Position numbers and translations under genes: made by a program. Shown in pieces: positions 11,501 through 18,474 of a DNA stretch of 47,409 nucleotides; the stretch's first letter is position 1, and each line of letters starts with the position of its first letter. Source of the stretch: a virus; the IMG/VR virus record IMGVR_UViG_3300038566_000182, positions 1-47,409 of that record. One strand, given 5' to 3'. The notes under the pieces were generated by a model. The model made no database searches and was not told the origin of the DNA. It saw nothing but the letters and a program-made list of their open reading frames with translations.

Positions 11501-13165
11501 TTTAAGGAGAGAGGGGGTAAAGACATCTACCAAACTCCGGAAGATGCGATTATCGAGGAATTGAACGATCTTAGTAAAGTAGGGGAAGTAGTTGACGGAG
11601 AATCTGAATTAGCTAAGGCAGTAAAAAACTTGGTACCTAAAGACGGTGCAGGGAAGGCTAAATGGAGAGGATTCCTGAAGCCGTTGGTGATGGTGTTTAT
11701 TTACGGTGCGGGAATACAGAATATCAGTATGAACGGGAGTAGAGGACTAGCAGTGAGTATGGTTAAAGATAAAGACATGCAGACTGGGAAAGACTTGCTT
11801 AAAGCGATGGAAGTGTTCATGGAGCAAGAAAGTTTGGCAGAAACGATTGTTGCTGAAGGTGAAAGAAGTAAGACACGAGAAGCACTGAATCGAGTACAAG
11901 CAAAATTACCGGAAATAGGGAAAGTTAGATATGACTTAGATACTGGGAGAATGGTACCGGATGTAGATGGGCAGATGTACGTGGATCAGAGTATGCTGAA
12001 TGACATGGCTACTGTGATTAATGCGTCGGTAGGTAAGGCGTTAGACGGTGCGTTTAGCAAGTCGTTTGGGCCTATTACGAAGTATAGACAAGTGTTGAAG
12101 ACAGTGAATGAAATGAATTACTTGGCGTTTACGGTAGCGTTTAACAAGAAACTGAAAGACAAGTTTGGAGCAACTAGGTTGGCTGAACTAAGTAAAGAGC
12201 AGTTGGTTGAGATTAAAGACGAAATGGTAGAAGAAGGGACGTATTACGGAAGTACGAATATGCATGGAGGTACTCAAGATTACTTCAAGACTCAGCAAGA
12301 TACGGAGTTTGACGGAGATACGATAGAAGTTAGATTGAGTTCGACGTTTGGTACATTCCAGAGTTACAAGGGAAGCGCACAGACAATTAACCAGACAATT
12401 AAGACGATAGCGTCGAATGTAGGTGCTGTTGGTGTTATTGATGTTCACAGTGTGGATGGAGGTACGATGATTAAAGGGCACATTAAGGATGTACTGAATA
12501 TCTTCGATGCACTTGTTCTTGGGACTAATGGGGCATTGAATAATGAGCAAATGAAGGAAATAAATGCGGCATATTACAAGATTAATATGGAGCATAGTAT
12601 TTTAGGTAAAGCGGTAGAGAAATTAGTGAAGAATTCGGAGAGTCTACTGGCGTTTGATCCGGAAGCAGATGCTCAGATTGCGAAGGATGTTGTGGCTGAT
12701 ATGAAACGAATAATGGGTACTGGATTTGATCCGAAAGATATGGGTAATGTGGTGGAAGGGCTGATGGAGTCCGTAGAAGAAATTCACAATAGTAGACATA
12801 CGTTGTGGAATACTGATATGAATGTTAAGCAGTACTACGTTGCGGATAGGCATGAGGCTGCGAAATGGGACGAGAAAGCTAGAAATGAGGCGAAGACTGA
12901 TAGGATTGGAGTGTTTGCCAATGATGAAAGTAAGGCAGCTGACGAAAAACAAATGCTTGGTAATATGTTTGCAGTACTGGGTGATATCGTTAAAAGCTCG
13001 GAGACAGTAACAGCGAAAGCTAAGACTAAGTCGAATATAGATATAATTACACAAATTGACGATGTACTTAATAGTATTAAAGAGCCTGAGGTAAAAGAAA
13101 AAATGAAAACATGGTTTAAAGAAGAATTGAAGAAACACGGAAATCCAGAAGAAGGGTGCGTATAA
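5513..13165 (+). CDS. Giant virion RNA polymerase, N4 vRNAP-like, 2550 aa
   Basis: Single-subunit RNA polymerase of the T7/N4 fold, expected to be packaged in the virion, ejected with the genome and to transcribe the first genes. Motifs are in order: a T/DxxGR-like segment near 1805-1830 (NRNMMNNKMLNPQ, compare the FNPQ of T7), motif A around D1956 (EGDGITNG), motif B with R2052, K2056 and Y2064 (RGFLKPLVMVFIYG), the exact spacing of T7 R627, K631 and Y639, and motif C around H2312-D2315 (IDVHSVDGG). The B-to-C interval is about 259 residues, far longer than in T7 (181) and like N4 vRNAP. Residues about 1160-1420 are a long coiled coil. The N-terminal 1100 residues have no recognised domain. 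N4 vRNAP is about 3500 residues; this one is shorter and is followed by two further proteins that may make up the difference. Motif C reads HSVD instead of HDS. The start has AAGGATTACGA before ATG and lies under the hairpin at 5460-5505. Confidence 0.85.
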   Translation: MPTYRNDEEIGTDGLINVTPEGPSAVEILQNTTNNKLQRLSQAKDNKLRSLTNSGTYNSPILGQTSGKDWYDADSPYNNNIVPSNTNNTMRLGDIDSSTELYVNTPEKRFKGREATPEERAAYSASMLAKDNFAMGTTPASKESFQDLIDNPLTPENQALYDAAMAEIYKEGMGKFDLRGIEGKVGKYGRQVVQAYNPTAPNPQESLQDRLLATGNAEMYRKGKPVQEQNGQITSASTYEERLASLQKKFNENMDYGVMHEVGQTLAGAAAGVMKGGVELVDVAQELVTWAPQELYNKITGENKDIDLIDDDFKKVVREGIDEAVGYNAALDQQTLQEVTELIEETGINIADSSTYKNVTEAKHLKTLAKVVGKLAMNPSLTAGMITETVGAGGVLGVGTKVTAKIGAKVLPELTAKVGKVFESNASRISKELKAVRADATLDAAAKVKAIENLENSYSLGKKVVDVVKGTTMSNADMAVRMNQWIDEYKANNKDENGNEQDPSFGKLLEMGLMARVTSSAEVGSLKLSFGIKDGIKQLTENSKKGIRAAFMKAAKAYGTNIPVEMLQETVDGIVETIATQKDASKYEGKTVQELLEAKSSEILTGTFAGGAGGFHASSVGSVPKAVSSSVNVMTAAKEKLDNYMETAESENKGKATTQAGRKNKFDTVVGEGGRDLDIEESVKGDWVDDLSKYASEVWLSEDLKKGTEYEKTPTKIIDDTVDAIAKIKNVKSEEGKDLIRTGLFKRFFDESNAIDEKTGEAKPLTQDQKTGMLKVFLDKFKGNKQVENEAERQYEEVLKAKFAEIQNRLKSEGVNVDADFSSKGALTQGELDSLESILSDMKVMGSESLTELAEKVSQVMTKRQELLGSEDGENGPTKKDFKEVRKEIEELGFLLKGPNYKSIKQHKRDLEDYLTVEGADSVKGDEAMADIARFVKSRDGKIQMFDKSGDLEKLRSVGAIKFFAQTTLEDTRNMSAMLKEMFPKLKDEGVKQEFMGMIAALDGVEADLRDVVNEKDGAKLYTKLAEKVSLTKPEKALLDKTLQEYNDGVKEPETESPDESDAPVTPKIEANMKAFIDKEISNGESKENLLARMDTNGKISREMRAVIAEYIRGLEDVKVDDTVDTEIKDEKKEESTTSTETKEEPVVEEKPTAYTKEDVQFMQGMLDESEQELEEMKAELEKVTNINVETGGEIRSKRKEVGTTKAEKNDAKERIDELYEDIQAHNKLIDELLKNKKSKIAQKRALVAEIKAHKEKLEALGKKLEKLSANTEMKESQKMNAAGKLRKVLTDLVDRFRMVLNKIEQRIIKMSEMKAIKQLEANELQKEIQDLATQVDEVKASKERTREAIKEVMPEYRNLITDYKRALNDLEEAKAVRDDLLAVEGFDTEGLADYKAKYKDLKVLIKGLKKDIATAFRLDVQEVVGDVAASNESNRRSLTNRLHFGEDIMEIMPKIIKASEKGKEKVANALATFATFERNRGALVNQDEGFANNPEKEVLKRLGLDKLFSDKTIQEKVKKAVNVTSLLTMNDMIGMRSMPGDMLKSAVEGAFGNVWSYADSGKRDGEIDWLVNQVRQGKIVPVATFADAAGRRLLEELEIKLDTENMQDRADATKLLGELVINNILPKSNKGTDPRKGIVARDEANGPLQIKVVSNGKGKQLPSIRVLDISTVPNDFRQDIQEAGNVFEYASETTDGMIGFSPITHESGKRGRNSDVIITDAEIAYLNEQGSKEWKFDPSFKNLWEEQAGKDLKKLKEMFLGTKEELAAKEHVMDVESAIAKYTAQELDLERMVMAYELAGDKPFYIGWDYTVSNRNMMNNKMLNPQNSKFSRFIVSMKDMVNDVKVGDYTDVMLAISQAFDMDPDKQTDENAIKELRTGTDIKVDMEVKDGELVINELSENVQSIIDDDSVSVERIRKELAPGSDHLMHVYQALDLLQKVQRGEKLRTNLALEGDGITNGMATTTTQIGMNKDTKAYYEKMGMYRSGSSVNNHGEFKERGGKDIYQTPEDAIIEELNDLSKVGEVVDGESELAKAVKNLVPKDGAGKAKWRGFLKPLVMVFIYGAGIQNISMNGSRGLAVSMVKDKDMQTGKDLLKAMEVFMEQESLAETIVAEGERSKTREALNRVQAKLPEIGKVRYDLDTGRMVPDVDGQMYVDQSMLNDMATVINASVGKALDGAFSKSFGPITKYRQVLKTVNEMNYLAFTVAFNKKLKDKFGATRLAELSKEQLVEIKDEMVEEGTYYGSTNMHGGTQDYFKTQQDTEFDGDTIEVRLSSTFGTFQSYKGSAQTINQTIKTIASNVGAVGVIDVHSVDGGTMIKGHIKDVLNIFDALVLGTNGALNNEQMKEINAAYYKINMEHSILGKAVEKLVKNSESLLAFDPEADAQIAKDVVADMKRIMGTGFDPKDMGNVVEGLMESVEEIHNSRHTLWNTDMNVKQYYVADRHEAAKWDEKARNEAKTDRIGVFANDESKAADEKQMLGNMFAVLGDIVKSSETVTAKAKTKSNIDIITQIDDVLNSIKEPEVKEKMKTWFKEELKKHGNPEEGCV

Positions 13166-13797
13166 TGGCGTGTATAATAGATATAGTAAAGGCTAAGTTA
13201 GCCGAAGAAATGGGAGATGGGGCAAGTCCTCATCTACTTGAATTAGATACACTGAAAAGTAATGTACAAGCAGGTACGGTTGTCGAAGTGAATGGTAATG
13301 ATTTTGGGAATAAGCAGAACTGGTTGTCGGTGTACGACTACGGGGCAGGGAAAAAATTTAAGTACCAAGGTAACAACTTTAGCTCAATAGAAGGAGCGTA
13401 TAAATACGGGTTGATAAAAAAAGCCCAAGGACTTCCGGCTGCAGAGAAATTCTACGATAAAAAAAGACCAAATACGAGTTACCGAGCAAATGAAGGGCAT
13501 ACCGCAAAAAATGAGGCGAGTAAGACGTTAAGAGAAGAGACGATTAACGAGCAGTATAAGTTGGATGAAATGGAAACAGTACTGATGGCGTACTTTACGG
13601 CTAACCCGAATGCGAAGAAGATGTTGCTAGATACTGGGAATAGGACTGTGAAGCATAAGTACGGGGCAAAGGATACATCTCCGCAAGTGTACAATAAAGT
13701 GATCGGGAAAGTAAGAGAGCAACTGAAGGATGGACCAGTAGGTACGCAGACTTCACATCAACAACAAGTTGACGATATTAAGAATAAGATATGCTAA
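13165..13797 (+). CDS. NADAR-like (YbiA-type) domain protein, 210 aa
   Basis: The core, residues about 70-195, matches the pattern of the NADAR/YbiA family of N-glycosidases acting on ADP-ribose-linked substrates: an F-S-S-x-E-x-x-Y-K motif (NNFSSIEGAYKYGLIKKA), later an M-x-x-V-L-M-A-Y-F helix, then LLDTGNRTVKHKYG and a closing VREQL helix, corresponding to S-x-E-h-x-y-q-a-x-K-a, L-x-x-T-G and v-R-x-x-L in the family. Known members remove ADP-ribose from guanine or hydrolyse riboflavin intermediates. The start is the ATG overlapping the polymerase stop as TAATG, preferred over an in-frame GTG at 13156 inside the polymerase gene. Coupled to the virion RNA polymerase and followed after nine bases by a virion-type large protein, it may itself be ejected. 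The family call is from pattern recognition only, and the activity is inferred. Confidence 0.55.
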   Translation: MACIIDIVKAKLAEEMGDGASPHLLELDTLKSNVQAGTVVEVNGNDFGNKQNWLSVYDYGAGKKFKYQGNNFSSIEGAYKYGLIKKAQGLPAAEKFYDKKRPNTSYRANEGHTAKNEASKTLREETINEQYKLDEMETVLMAYFTANPNAKKMLLDTGNRTVKHKYGAKDTSPQVYNKVIGKVREQLKDGPVGTQTSHQQQVDDIKNKIC

Positions 13798-13806
13798 AGG
13801 AAATGA

Positions 13807-16800
13807 ATGACTAAATGTGAAACAAAACTAAAAGACGTGTTAGATGAAGGGGCAGACTTAAGTGCTGTTTATAGAGCGGTGTCGGATAGAGAGTATTATA
13901 AGAGACTAGGGGAATCGGTGATAAGGGCTAAGAAAAATGGTCGGTATGCTAATCCTCAACAGAGAGAGTACTTCGGAATTGACAAGACTGCGGAATTGAT
14001 CGGAAAGACTGTGACGTTAGAGAGCCTAGAAGGGAATACGTTCGTTGATGTTAAAGTGAAGACTGCTGAAATGATTAGTGCGGACTTAGTTAGAATTAAT
14101 GACGGTGAGTACGTGTTTGACCTAGAGTCGAAGACGACTAGAGACGGTGCGTACATGCTTGGGAGTGAGGATCACTTTAAGGGAGACTTCATCAAGCTGG
14201 GGGCATTATCAGGGACTGTCGTACAGAATATGCACGATTACTTTAGTAAGGTTGCTGGGTTAGATGGGGACAAGTTGTCGTCGAAGCATAAGACTCACTT
14301 GGCAGGTATACTAGAAGGGTATATGTCGGTATTAGAGAGTGCAGGGAAGGACGTGAAGATTGACGTGGAGTTCTTCAAGGACTTAGAGGCTAAGAATAAC
14401 ACGAGAGGTACAGCAGACCCAGAATTAGGGAAAATTAGAATGTACTTAGGTAATCAAGTGAATAATACGATGACTGAAGTGTTTGCACATGAACTACAGC
14501 ATGTGTTGATTAGGAAAGCGATTAAAGAGAATAAGACACTAGCGTACAGTATTATTAAGATGAAGAATATGATTAAGGCGGAATTAGATAAGAAGTATAA
14601 AGGTGACGGATGGAAAGTGTTTACAAATGGGAAGACTAATCCGGATGTAGCCGATGCCAAAAAGAAATGGGAGTACGTGTTCGAAAATGACAAGTACCCA
14701 GCGGATGAATTCCTGGCGTATGCAACAACTAACGAGCAACTAGTGAATGAGTTAGGATTGATTAAGTCGTTAAGTAAAATGGAGTTCATGAGTCCGGTGA
14801 AAGAGACTGGAAGATGGACGAAACTGTGGAATAAAATTATCGGAATAATTAACTCGGTGTATAGCGCTAAGCAAATGAATGGAGATAGCGCAAAAGACTT
14901 GACGTTGGACTTGCTTGAGACTAGCTTGAGAATGGCACATAAGAGTGAGGCAGAGAACGATCAGGATACAATGGACAAGTTCCTAGATAAAGTGAGCAAG
15001 TTAGATGAAAAGATAGCGAAATTTACGGGTCAAATTGATCAAGAGTACAAGACTATGGATGAGTACATGAAGGCTCAGAATAATAAGGATAAGAGTAGGA
15101 AATATATTGACGCGATATGGAAAATTAGAGGCTTAGCTAAAGTAAGAAGCTGGACGTTGCAGAATAACTTGTTTAGTAGTGTTACGAGGGATATGGGGAA
15201 TGTAGAAGTAGCACGGTTCTACGAAATGTTCAGGAAAAGTAAAGCGTTCGTAGAGAGAGAAGTAGTAGCAGTGAAGAATAAGACTGCGAAAGTACTGGAG
15301 GAAACGTACAAGCTTGGAGAACTAGACGAGGTAACTAGAAGGAACGTAAAGCGAATACTAATTGACTTAGATACGAAAGTATTGGGGGACTTAGATATAG
15401 TGGAAGAATACTTGAAGGATTCGAGTAAAGTTGGAGAAGACTTACAAGAAATAACTAAAGGAATGAACGAAGGGACACTACTAGCGATAGAGAATTTAGC
15501 TAAATTACTTGTTACAAATAAAAGTGGGATGAGAAATGGGTACGTGAATGCAAGTCAGATTGCGTTGGGAGAAATGGGATCTAGAAGAGATGACGACATT
15601 GAGGCAATTGACAAAGCAGTGAGTTTAAAAGCGATCGAGTTAAGTAGTAAGGAAGACATTGACGGTACGTTAAAGGCGCTTAAAACTAAGAAAGAGAGTC
15701 TAGGAAGAGTACTAGAATTGATGGCAGAGAACGAGAAGCAAGTGCTTACGAAAGCTTACTATGGGGATAAAATGTACCAAGTTAAGGGAGCAAAAGAAGA
15801 GAACTTCGACAAGAACTTAAAGCATTATCTAGTAGATGAGAAAGAAATGAGGGAATTAGTTAAGGCGAAGATGTTTAATACTGGAAAGCATGAAGAATTA
15901 AGTCGGATACTAGGTAAGGATATATACGTAGTAATGGGGACAAATACAGATCCGTCGTACTCTGAGGGACTGATGAGTGCAATTCAATTGAGGAATGAAG
16001 GGGATAGCCTGAAGAATGTACTTAGAGAGCTTGGCGGTATGGACGAAGACATGATAGAAGAGACTATCGATAAGTTAGCTACGGAACAGTCGGGGTTTAC
16101 CGATGAGGCGCTAATACCAGAAAGGTCAGGACAAGGGACGATTTACGACTATAAGATTAGGATTAGTCATGAAAATAAGAGAGCAGGACTAGGTCTAGAT
16201 GATGATTTAATACTTACTGTGGCTAGCTCGGTGTCGAATTTGACGCATAAGCAAGAAGCGATGGTGAATAATAGAGCGTCTTTACTCTATTTAAATAACT
16301 TTCACAAAGTGTACAAGAATAGTAAAAAGTACAACTTCATAGAGATATCTAAAGACAGCAAAGGGAAGTATAAAGAGTATTGGGACATAATCCCGTTTTA
16401 CTTGAAGAAAGAGATTGATAAAAGTAATAAGGGTAAATTGATGATTGAAGAATCATTGATGGTGGATTACTTCGGGTATAAGGACGTTAGTATAGTGAAT
16501 GCTCCTTGGATTAAGGATAGAAAGAAACGTCAGGTAATTGCGAAGAAAATGGAACAAATAGTACAAGAAATCGTACAGAGATGGAAGACGGTGATAGTAG
16601 CATATACTCCAGCTACGATTAAAGGGAATATGACGTCGAATATGATTGTTGCGTTGCAACATACGTCGTACAAGGATCCGATAAAGTATATGAGTAAATT
16701 CAAAGAAGTATGGGGAATGATGAATGAGTACCAGGAACTTCGAGACGAAAAGATACAGTTGGAGATCAGGAAAGAAGCCGGGGAAAATATTAGTCAGAAA

Positions 16801-17445
16801 AAGATTGATAACTTAGATAAAGAAATGAAAGCAATACCGATTTCGGTGATTATTGAGGATGGTCAGTACAATGCGATATTGGAGGATATAAATTTAGATT
16901 TCTTTGATAATAAAGGGCTGATGGAAGAAAAAATAGATAAGATACTTAAGAAAGCTAAAGACAGTAAGAGTAAAGAGAGCTTGAAGAACTTGTTCGATTT
17001 GATGTATATTAAGAAAGAGAGTAGGATACACGATAGTGTAATGAAATTGACTACGTACTCGGACGCAGTGAATAAAATGATTATACTGTTGGATCACATG
17101 GAGAATAATAACGGTAAGGTAGATCAGAAAATGCTGAACTACGTGGATCAGTTACACGTAAACTACGGGTACCTGGATAATAGATACGTGAAGTACGCGA
17201 ATACCGTTGGGTTTTTGACGTTTACTAAGTACTTGTTTAGGGTGTTCCCGGCAATGATGAAATTACTGGGTCAAAAAGCATTTACGGTTTCGTTGACCGA
17301 AGGTATAAGAAAAGGTGTCGGAATTGGAGAGACTCCGTTTGAGCAGTTCTACGATCCAATTGACAACGTGGCACACAAGACAGGCTTACTAACAGATCCG
17401 TTGGATTTACTGAAAAAAGTACTGTTCTCGCCTGTGGTGCAGTAA
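13807..17445 (+). CDS. Large putative virion protein with zinc-metallopeptidase motif, 1212 aa
   Basis: The N-terminal third contains a gluzincin-like zinc site: H228-E229-x-x-H232 (TEVFAHELQHVLIRK), with a candidate third ligand E301 in DEFLAYATTNE. This resembles the metallopeptidase domains found in large polyvalent phage proteins that enter the cell with the DNA. Residues about 410-700 are long charged helices; near 935-960 lies a segment (YTPATIKGNMTSNMIVALQH) that might contact membrane or other subunits. The C-terminus (DPLDLLKKVLFSPVVQ) is hydrophobic. It starts nine bases after the NADAR-like gene, with AAAGGAAATGA before ATG. It may carry functions that belong to the C-terminal part of the longer vRNAP in N4. 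Peptidase activity would suit cleavage of virion proteins or of a host target, but no substrate can be named. Confidence 0.6.
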   Translation: MTKCETKLKDVLDEGADLSAVYRAVSDREYYKRLGESVIRAKKNGRYANPQQREYFGIDKTAELIGKTVTLESLEGNTFVDVKVKTAEMISADLVRINDGEYVFDLESKTTRDGAYMLGSEDHFKGDFIKLGALSGTVVQNMHDYFSKVAGLDGDKLSSKHKTHLAGILEGYMSVLESAGKDVKIDVEFFKDLEAKNNTRGTADPELGKIRMYLGNQVNNTMTEVFAHELQHVLIRKAIKENKTLAYSIIKMKNMIKAELDKKYKGDGWKVFTNGKTNPDVADAKKKWEYVFENDKYPADEFLAYATTNEQLVNELGLIKSLSKMEFMSPVKETGRWTKLWNKIIGIINSVYSAKQMNGDSAKDLTLDLLETSLRMAHKSEAENDQDTMDKFLDKVSKLDEKIAKFTGQIDQEYKTMDEYMKAQNNKDKSRKYIDAIWKIRGLAKVRSWTLQNNLFSSVTRDMGNVEVARFYEMFRKSKAFVEREVVAVKNKTAKVLEETYKLGELDEVTRRNVKRILIDLDTKVLGDLDIVEEYLKDSSKVGEDLQEITKGMNEGTLLAIENLAKLLVTNKSGMRNGYVNASQIALGEMGSRRDDDIEAIDKAVSLKAIELSSKEDIDGTLKALKTKKESLGRVLELMAENEKQVLTKAYYGDKMYQVKGAKEENFDKNLKHYLVDEKEMRELVKAKMFNTGKHEELSRILGKDIYVVMGTNTDPSYSEGLMSAIQLRNEGDSLKNVLRELGGMDEDMIEETIDKLATEQSGFTDEALIPERSGQGTIYDYKIRISHENKRAGLGLDDDLILTVASSVSNLTHKQEAMVNNRASLLYLNNFHKVYKNSKKYNFIEISKDSKGKYKEYWDIIPFYLKKEIDKSNKGKLMIEESLMVDYFGYKDVSIVNAPWIKDRKKRQVIAKKMEQIVQEIVQRWKTVIVAYTPATIKGNMTSNMIVALQHTSYKDPIKYMSKFKEVWGMMNEYQELRDEKIQLEIRKEAGENISQKKIDNLDKEMKAIPISVIIEDGQYNAILEDINLDFFDNKGLMEEKIDKILKKAKDSKSKESLKNLFDLMYIKKESRIHDSVMKLTTYSDAVNKMIILLDHMENNNGKVDQKMLNYVDQLHVNYGYLDNRYVKYANTVGFLTFTKYLFRVFPAMMKLLGQKAFTVSLTEGIRKGVGIGETPFEQFYDPIDNVAHKTGLLTDPLDLLKKVLFSPVVQ

Positions 17446-17461
17446 TACCTAGAACAGGTCG

Positions 17462-17536
17462 TTAGGCCTGGCCGGTTAGGTGCTCGAATACGATGAGGGC
17501 GAAAATGAATAGTAGAATGACTGCTAGTACTTGCAT
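17462..17536 (-). CDS. Tiny single-span membrane peptide, 24 aa
   Basis: Reads MQVLAVILLFIFALIVFEHL followed by TGQA. It is one hydrophobic helix with almost no soluble part. A strong GGAGGACTTA precedes the ATG, and the ATG overlaps the stop of the upstream 51-residue gene as TAATG, which makes real translation likely despite the size. It is the last gene of the minus-strand arm, ending 17 bases from the end of the plus-strand arm. Together with the two membrane proteins just upstream it could belong to a lysis module, but no lysis family is recognised. Confidence 0.55.
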   Translation of the reverse strand: MQVLAVILLFIFALIVFEHLTGQA

Positions 17537-17691
17537 TAAGTCCTCCACTTGGTGAGGTGCCTGACAGTTAGGTAAATACCGATTGCTAGTAGCATTAGAA
17601 CTAATCCGAATAGGATGTAGGGGCTAACAGCGATTAGTAGTATAACTAAGATTAGGACAATTGAAATGATTAGTGTTTTAAGTGCCTGCAT
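17536..17691 (-). CDS. Small two-span membrane protein, 51 aa
   Basis: Two hydrophobic helices, residues about 6-21 (TLIISIVLILVILLIAV) and 24-42 (YILFGLVLMLLAIGIYL), with a basic end (RHLTKWRT). AAGG lies seven bases before the ATG. Its start overlaps the end of the upstream membrane protein by 14 bases and its stop overlaps the next start by one base, so the three are translated as a unit. Size and topology resemble small holins or pinholins, but the same is true of many unrelated small membrane proteins. Confidence 0.55.
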   Translation of the reverse strand: MQALKTLIISIVLILVILLIAVSPYILFGLVLMLLAIGIYLTVRHLTKWRT

Positions 17692-17911
17692 TTGGTAGCC
17701 TTATAGGGGAAATCAAAAGGTAGATAGAAACTAACATTGAGCCGATTGTCCCGATGATTAATAGGGACGTAGACCCACTAAATACTACGAATACTCCGAT
17801 TAGAATAGCAAGATCAACAACACCGTCTACACGACGACTAGGCTTGCGTAACTTCCAAATAACGATTGCAATGTTAAAGAATAAGGCTACTGTGGCCATT
17901 ATCGTAAGCAT
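17678..17911 (-). CDS. Small membrane protein with about three spans, 77 aa
   Basis: Hydrophobic segments at residues about 1-18, 31-45 and 48-67, joined by a basic loop (WKLRKPSRRVD). I place the start at the ATG that follows the previous stop as TAGTATG. The frame can be extended 18 codons to a TTG at 17965 inside the upstream gene, but that start has no ribosome binding site. Hydrophobic profile, small size and clustering with two other tiny membrane proteins suggest a holin-like or other envelope-acting protein; no family is recognised. Confidence 0.5.
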   Translation of the reverse strand: MLTIMATVALFFNIAIVIWKLRKPSRRVDGVVDLAILIGVFVVFSGSTSLLIIGTIGSMLVSIYLLISPIRLPNAGT

Positions 17912-17912
17912 A

Positions 17913-18290
17913 CTAACGCTCGTCCAGTAGTGACTGTAGTCTAGGCTCTGGGCCTTGGAAGTCAATTGGTTTAGTTATTTTACCGTCTGCGTTTTTGGTA
18001 GAAGACTTAGTTTCGTTGGCAGAAAGTACTGCACTGTAGCCGTCTACGATTTGGGGAGGTGTAAGTGCCATTTTACCTAATGTACCGGTAAGTACGAATT
18101 TAAGGTCTAGAAGGGCATCAAAGCAGCCTACTTCGTCGTTTTGCGATACAGCAAGGCGAAGTTCGTCAAGTTCTTCTTGGAGCATATCTAGTTCGAGTGA
18201 CCAATCTAAAGTGTCTGGTGTGTTTCCTCGAGTGGTGTTCCAAACTAGAGTACGTTGTAGAAGCTCAAATTCTTGCTTTTTATGTGTCAT
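17913..18290 (-). CDS. MazG-like nucleotide pyrophosphohydrolase, 125 aa
   Basis: Shows the all-alpha NTP-pyrophosphatase pattern: an E-x-x-E pair in LQEELDELRLA followed after a short helix by a D-x-x-x-D in FDALLDLKFVLTG, the acidic residues that bind magnesium in MazG, HisE and dUTPase-2 enzymes. Such enzymes remove pyrophosphate from (d)NTPs and, in phages, may clean the pool of unwanted nucleotides or interfere with ppGpp signalling. GGAG before the ATG at 18290 decides the start over an upstream ATG 8 codons earlier. It is the third nucleotide-pool protein of this arm after the two near 22 kb. Substrate cannot be told from the sequence. Confidence 0.6.
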   Translation of the reverse strand: MTHKKQEFELLQRTLVWNTTRGNTPDTLDWSLELDMLQEELDELRLAVSQNDEVGCFDALLDLKFVLTGTLGKMALTPPQIVDGYSAVLSANETKSSTKNADGKITKPIDFQGPEPRLQSLLDER

Positions 18291-18396
18291 AAAGTACTCC
18301 TTCGAATTCGGCATTGGTTGGAGTAAGGTCTCCGTAGTCGGCGGTAGACATGTAGTCTGCGAAGGCAGAGTCGATGTCAGAAAATGTAAGTTGCAT
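18280..18396 (-). CDS. Small acidic protein, 38 aa
   Basis: An ATG with AAGGAACCACT before it opens a 38-codon frame that ends inside the start region of the MazG-like gene (11-base overlap). The product is acidic and Asp/Tyr-rich (FSDIDSAFADYMSTADYGD) with no hydrophobic segment. The upstream signal has the same form as that of neighbouring genes, which is the main argument for its reality. Function unknown. Confidence 0.45.
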   Translation of the reverse strand: MQLTFSDIDSAFADYMSTADYGDLTPTNAEFEGVLYDT

Positions 18397-18437
18397 AGTG
18401 GTTCCTTAGATTAGATGGAATTAGGTACGTGCTCCTC

Positions 18438-18456
18438 CCCCGTACCATTGACGGGG
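18438..18456 (-). terminator. GC-rich hairpin after the homing endonuclease gene
   Basis: CCCCGT and ACGGGG form a six-base-pair stem with a seven-base loop, 19 bases downstream of the endonuclease stop. There is no T-run after it on the minus strand, so an intrinsic terminator is uncertain; it may instead protect the 3' end of the upstream message or insulate the inserted endonuclease gene. Confidence 0.35.
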
Positions 18457-18474
18457 TGGCCTGGGCGGGTAAGG

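Noticed and set aside
8251-13138. Long open frames on the minus strand within the polymerase gene (8251-9000, 10231-10920, 12644-13138)
   Set aside because: Low-complexity Ser/Ile/Leu/Phe translations with no ribosome binding sites, opposite to a gene with clear motifs; they are shadows of its codon bias.
17912-17965. TTG start at 17965 for the three-span membrane protein
   Set aside because: No ribosome binding site and 53 bases of overlap with the MazG-like gene; the ATG at 17911 follows the upstream stop directly.
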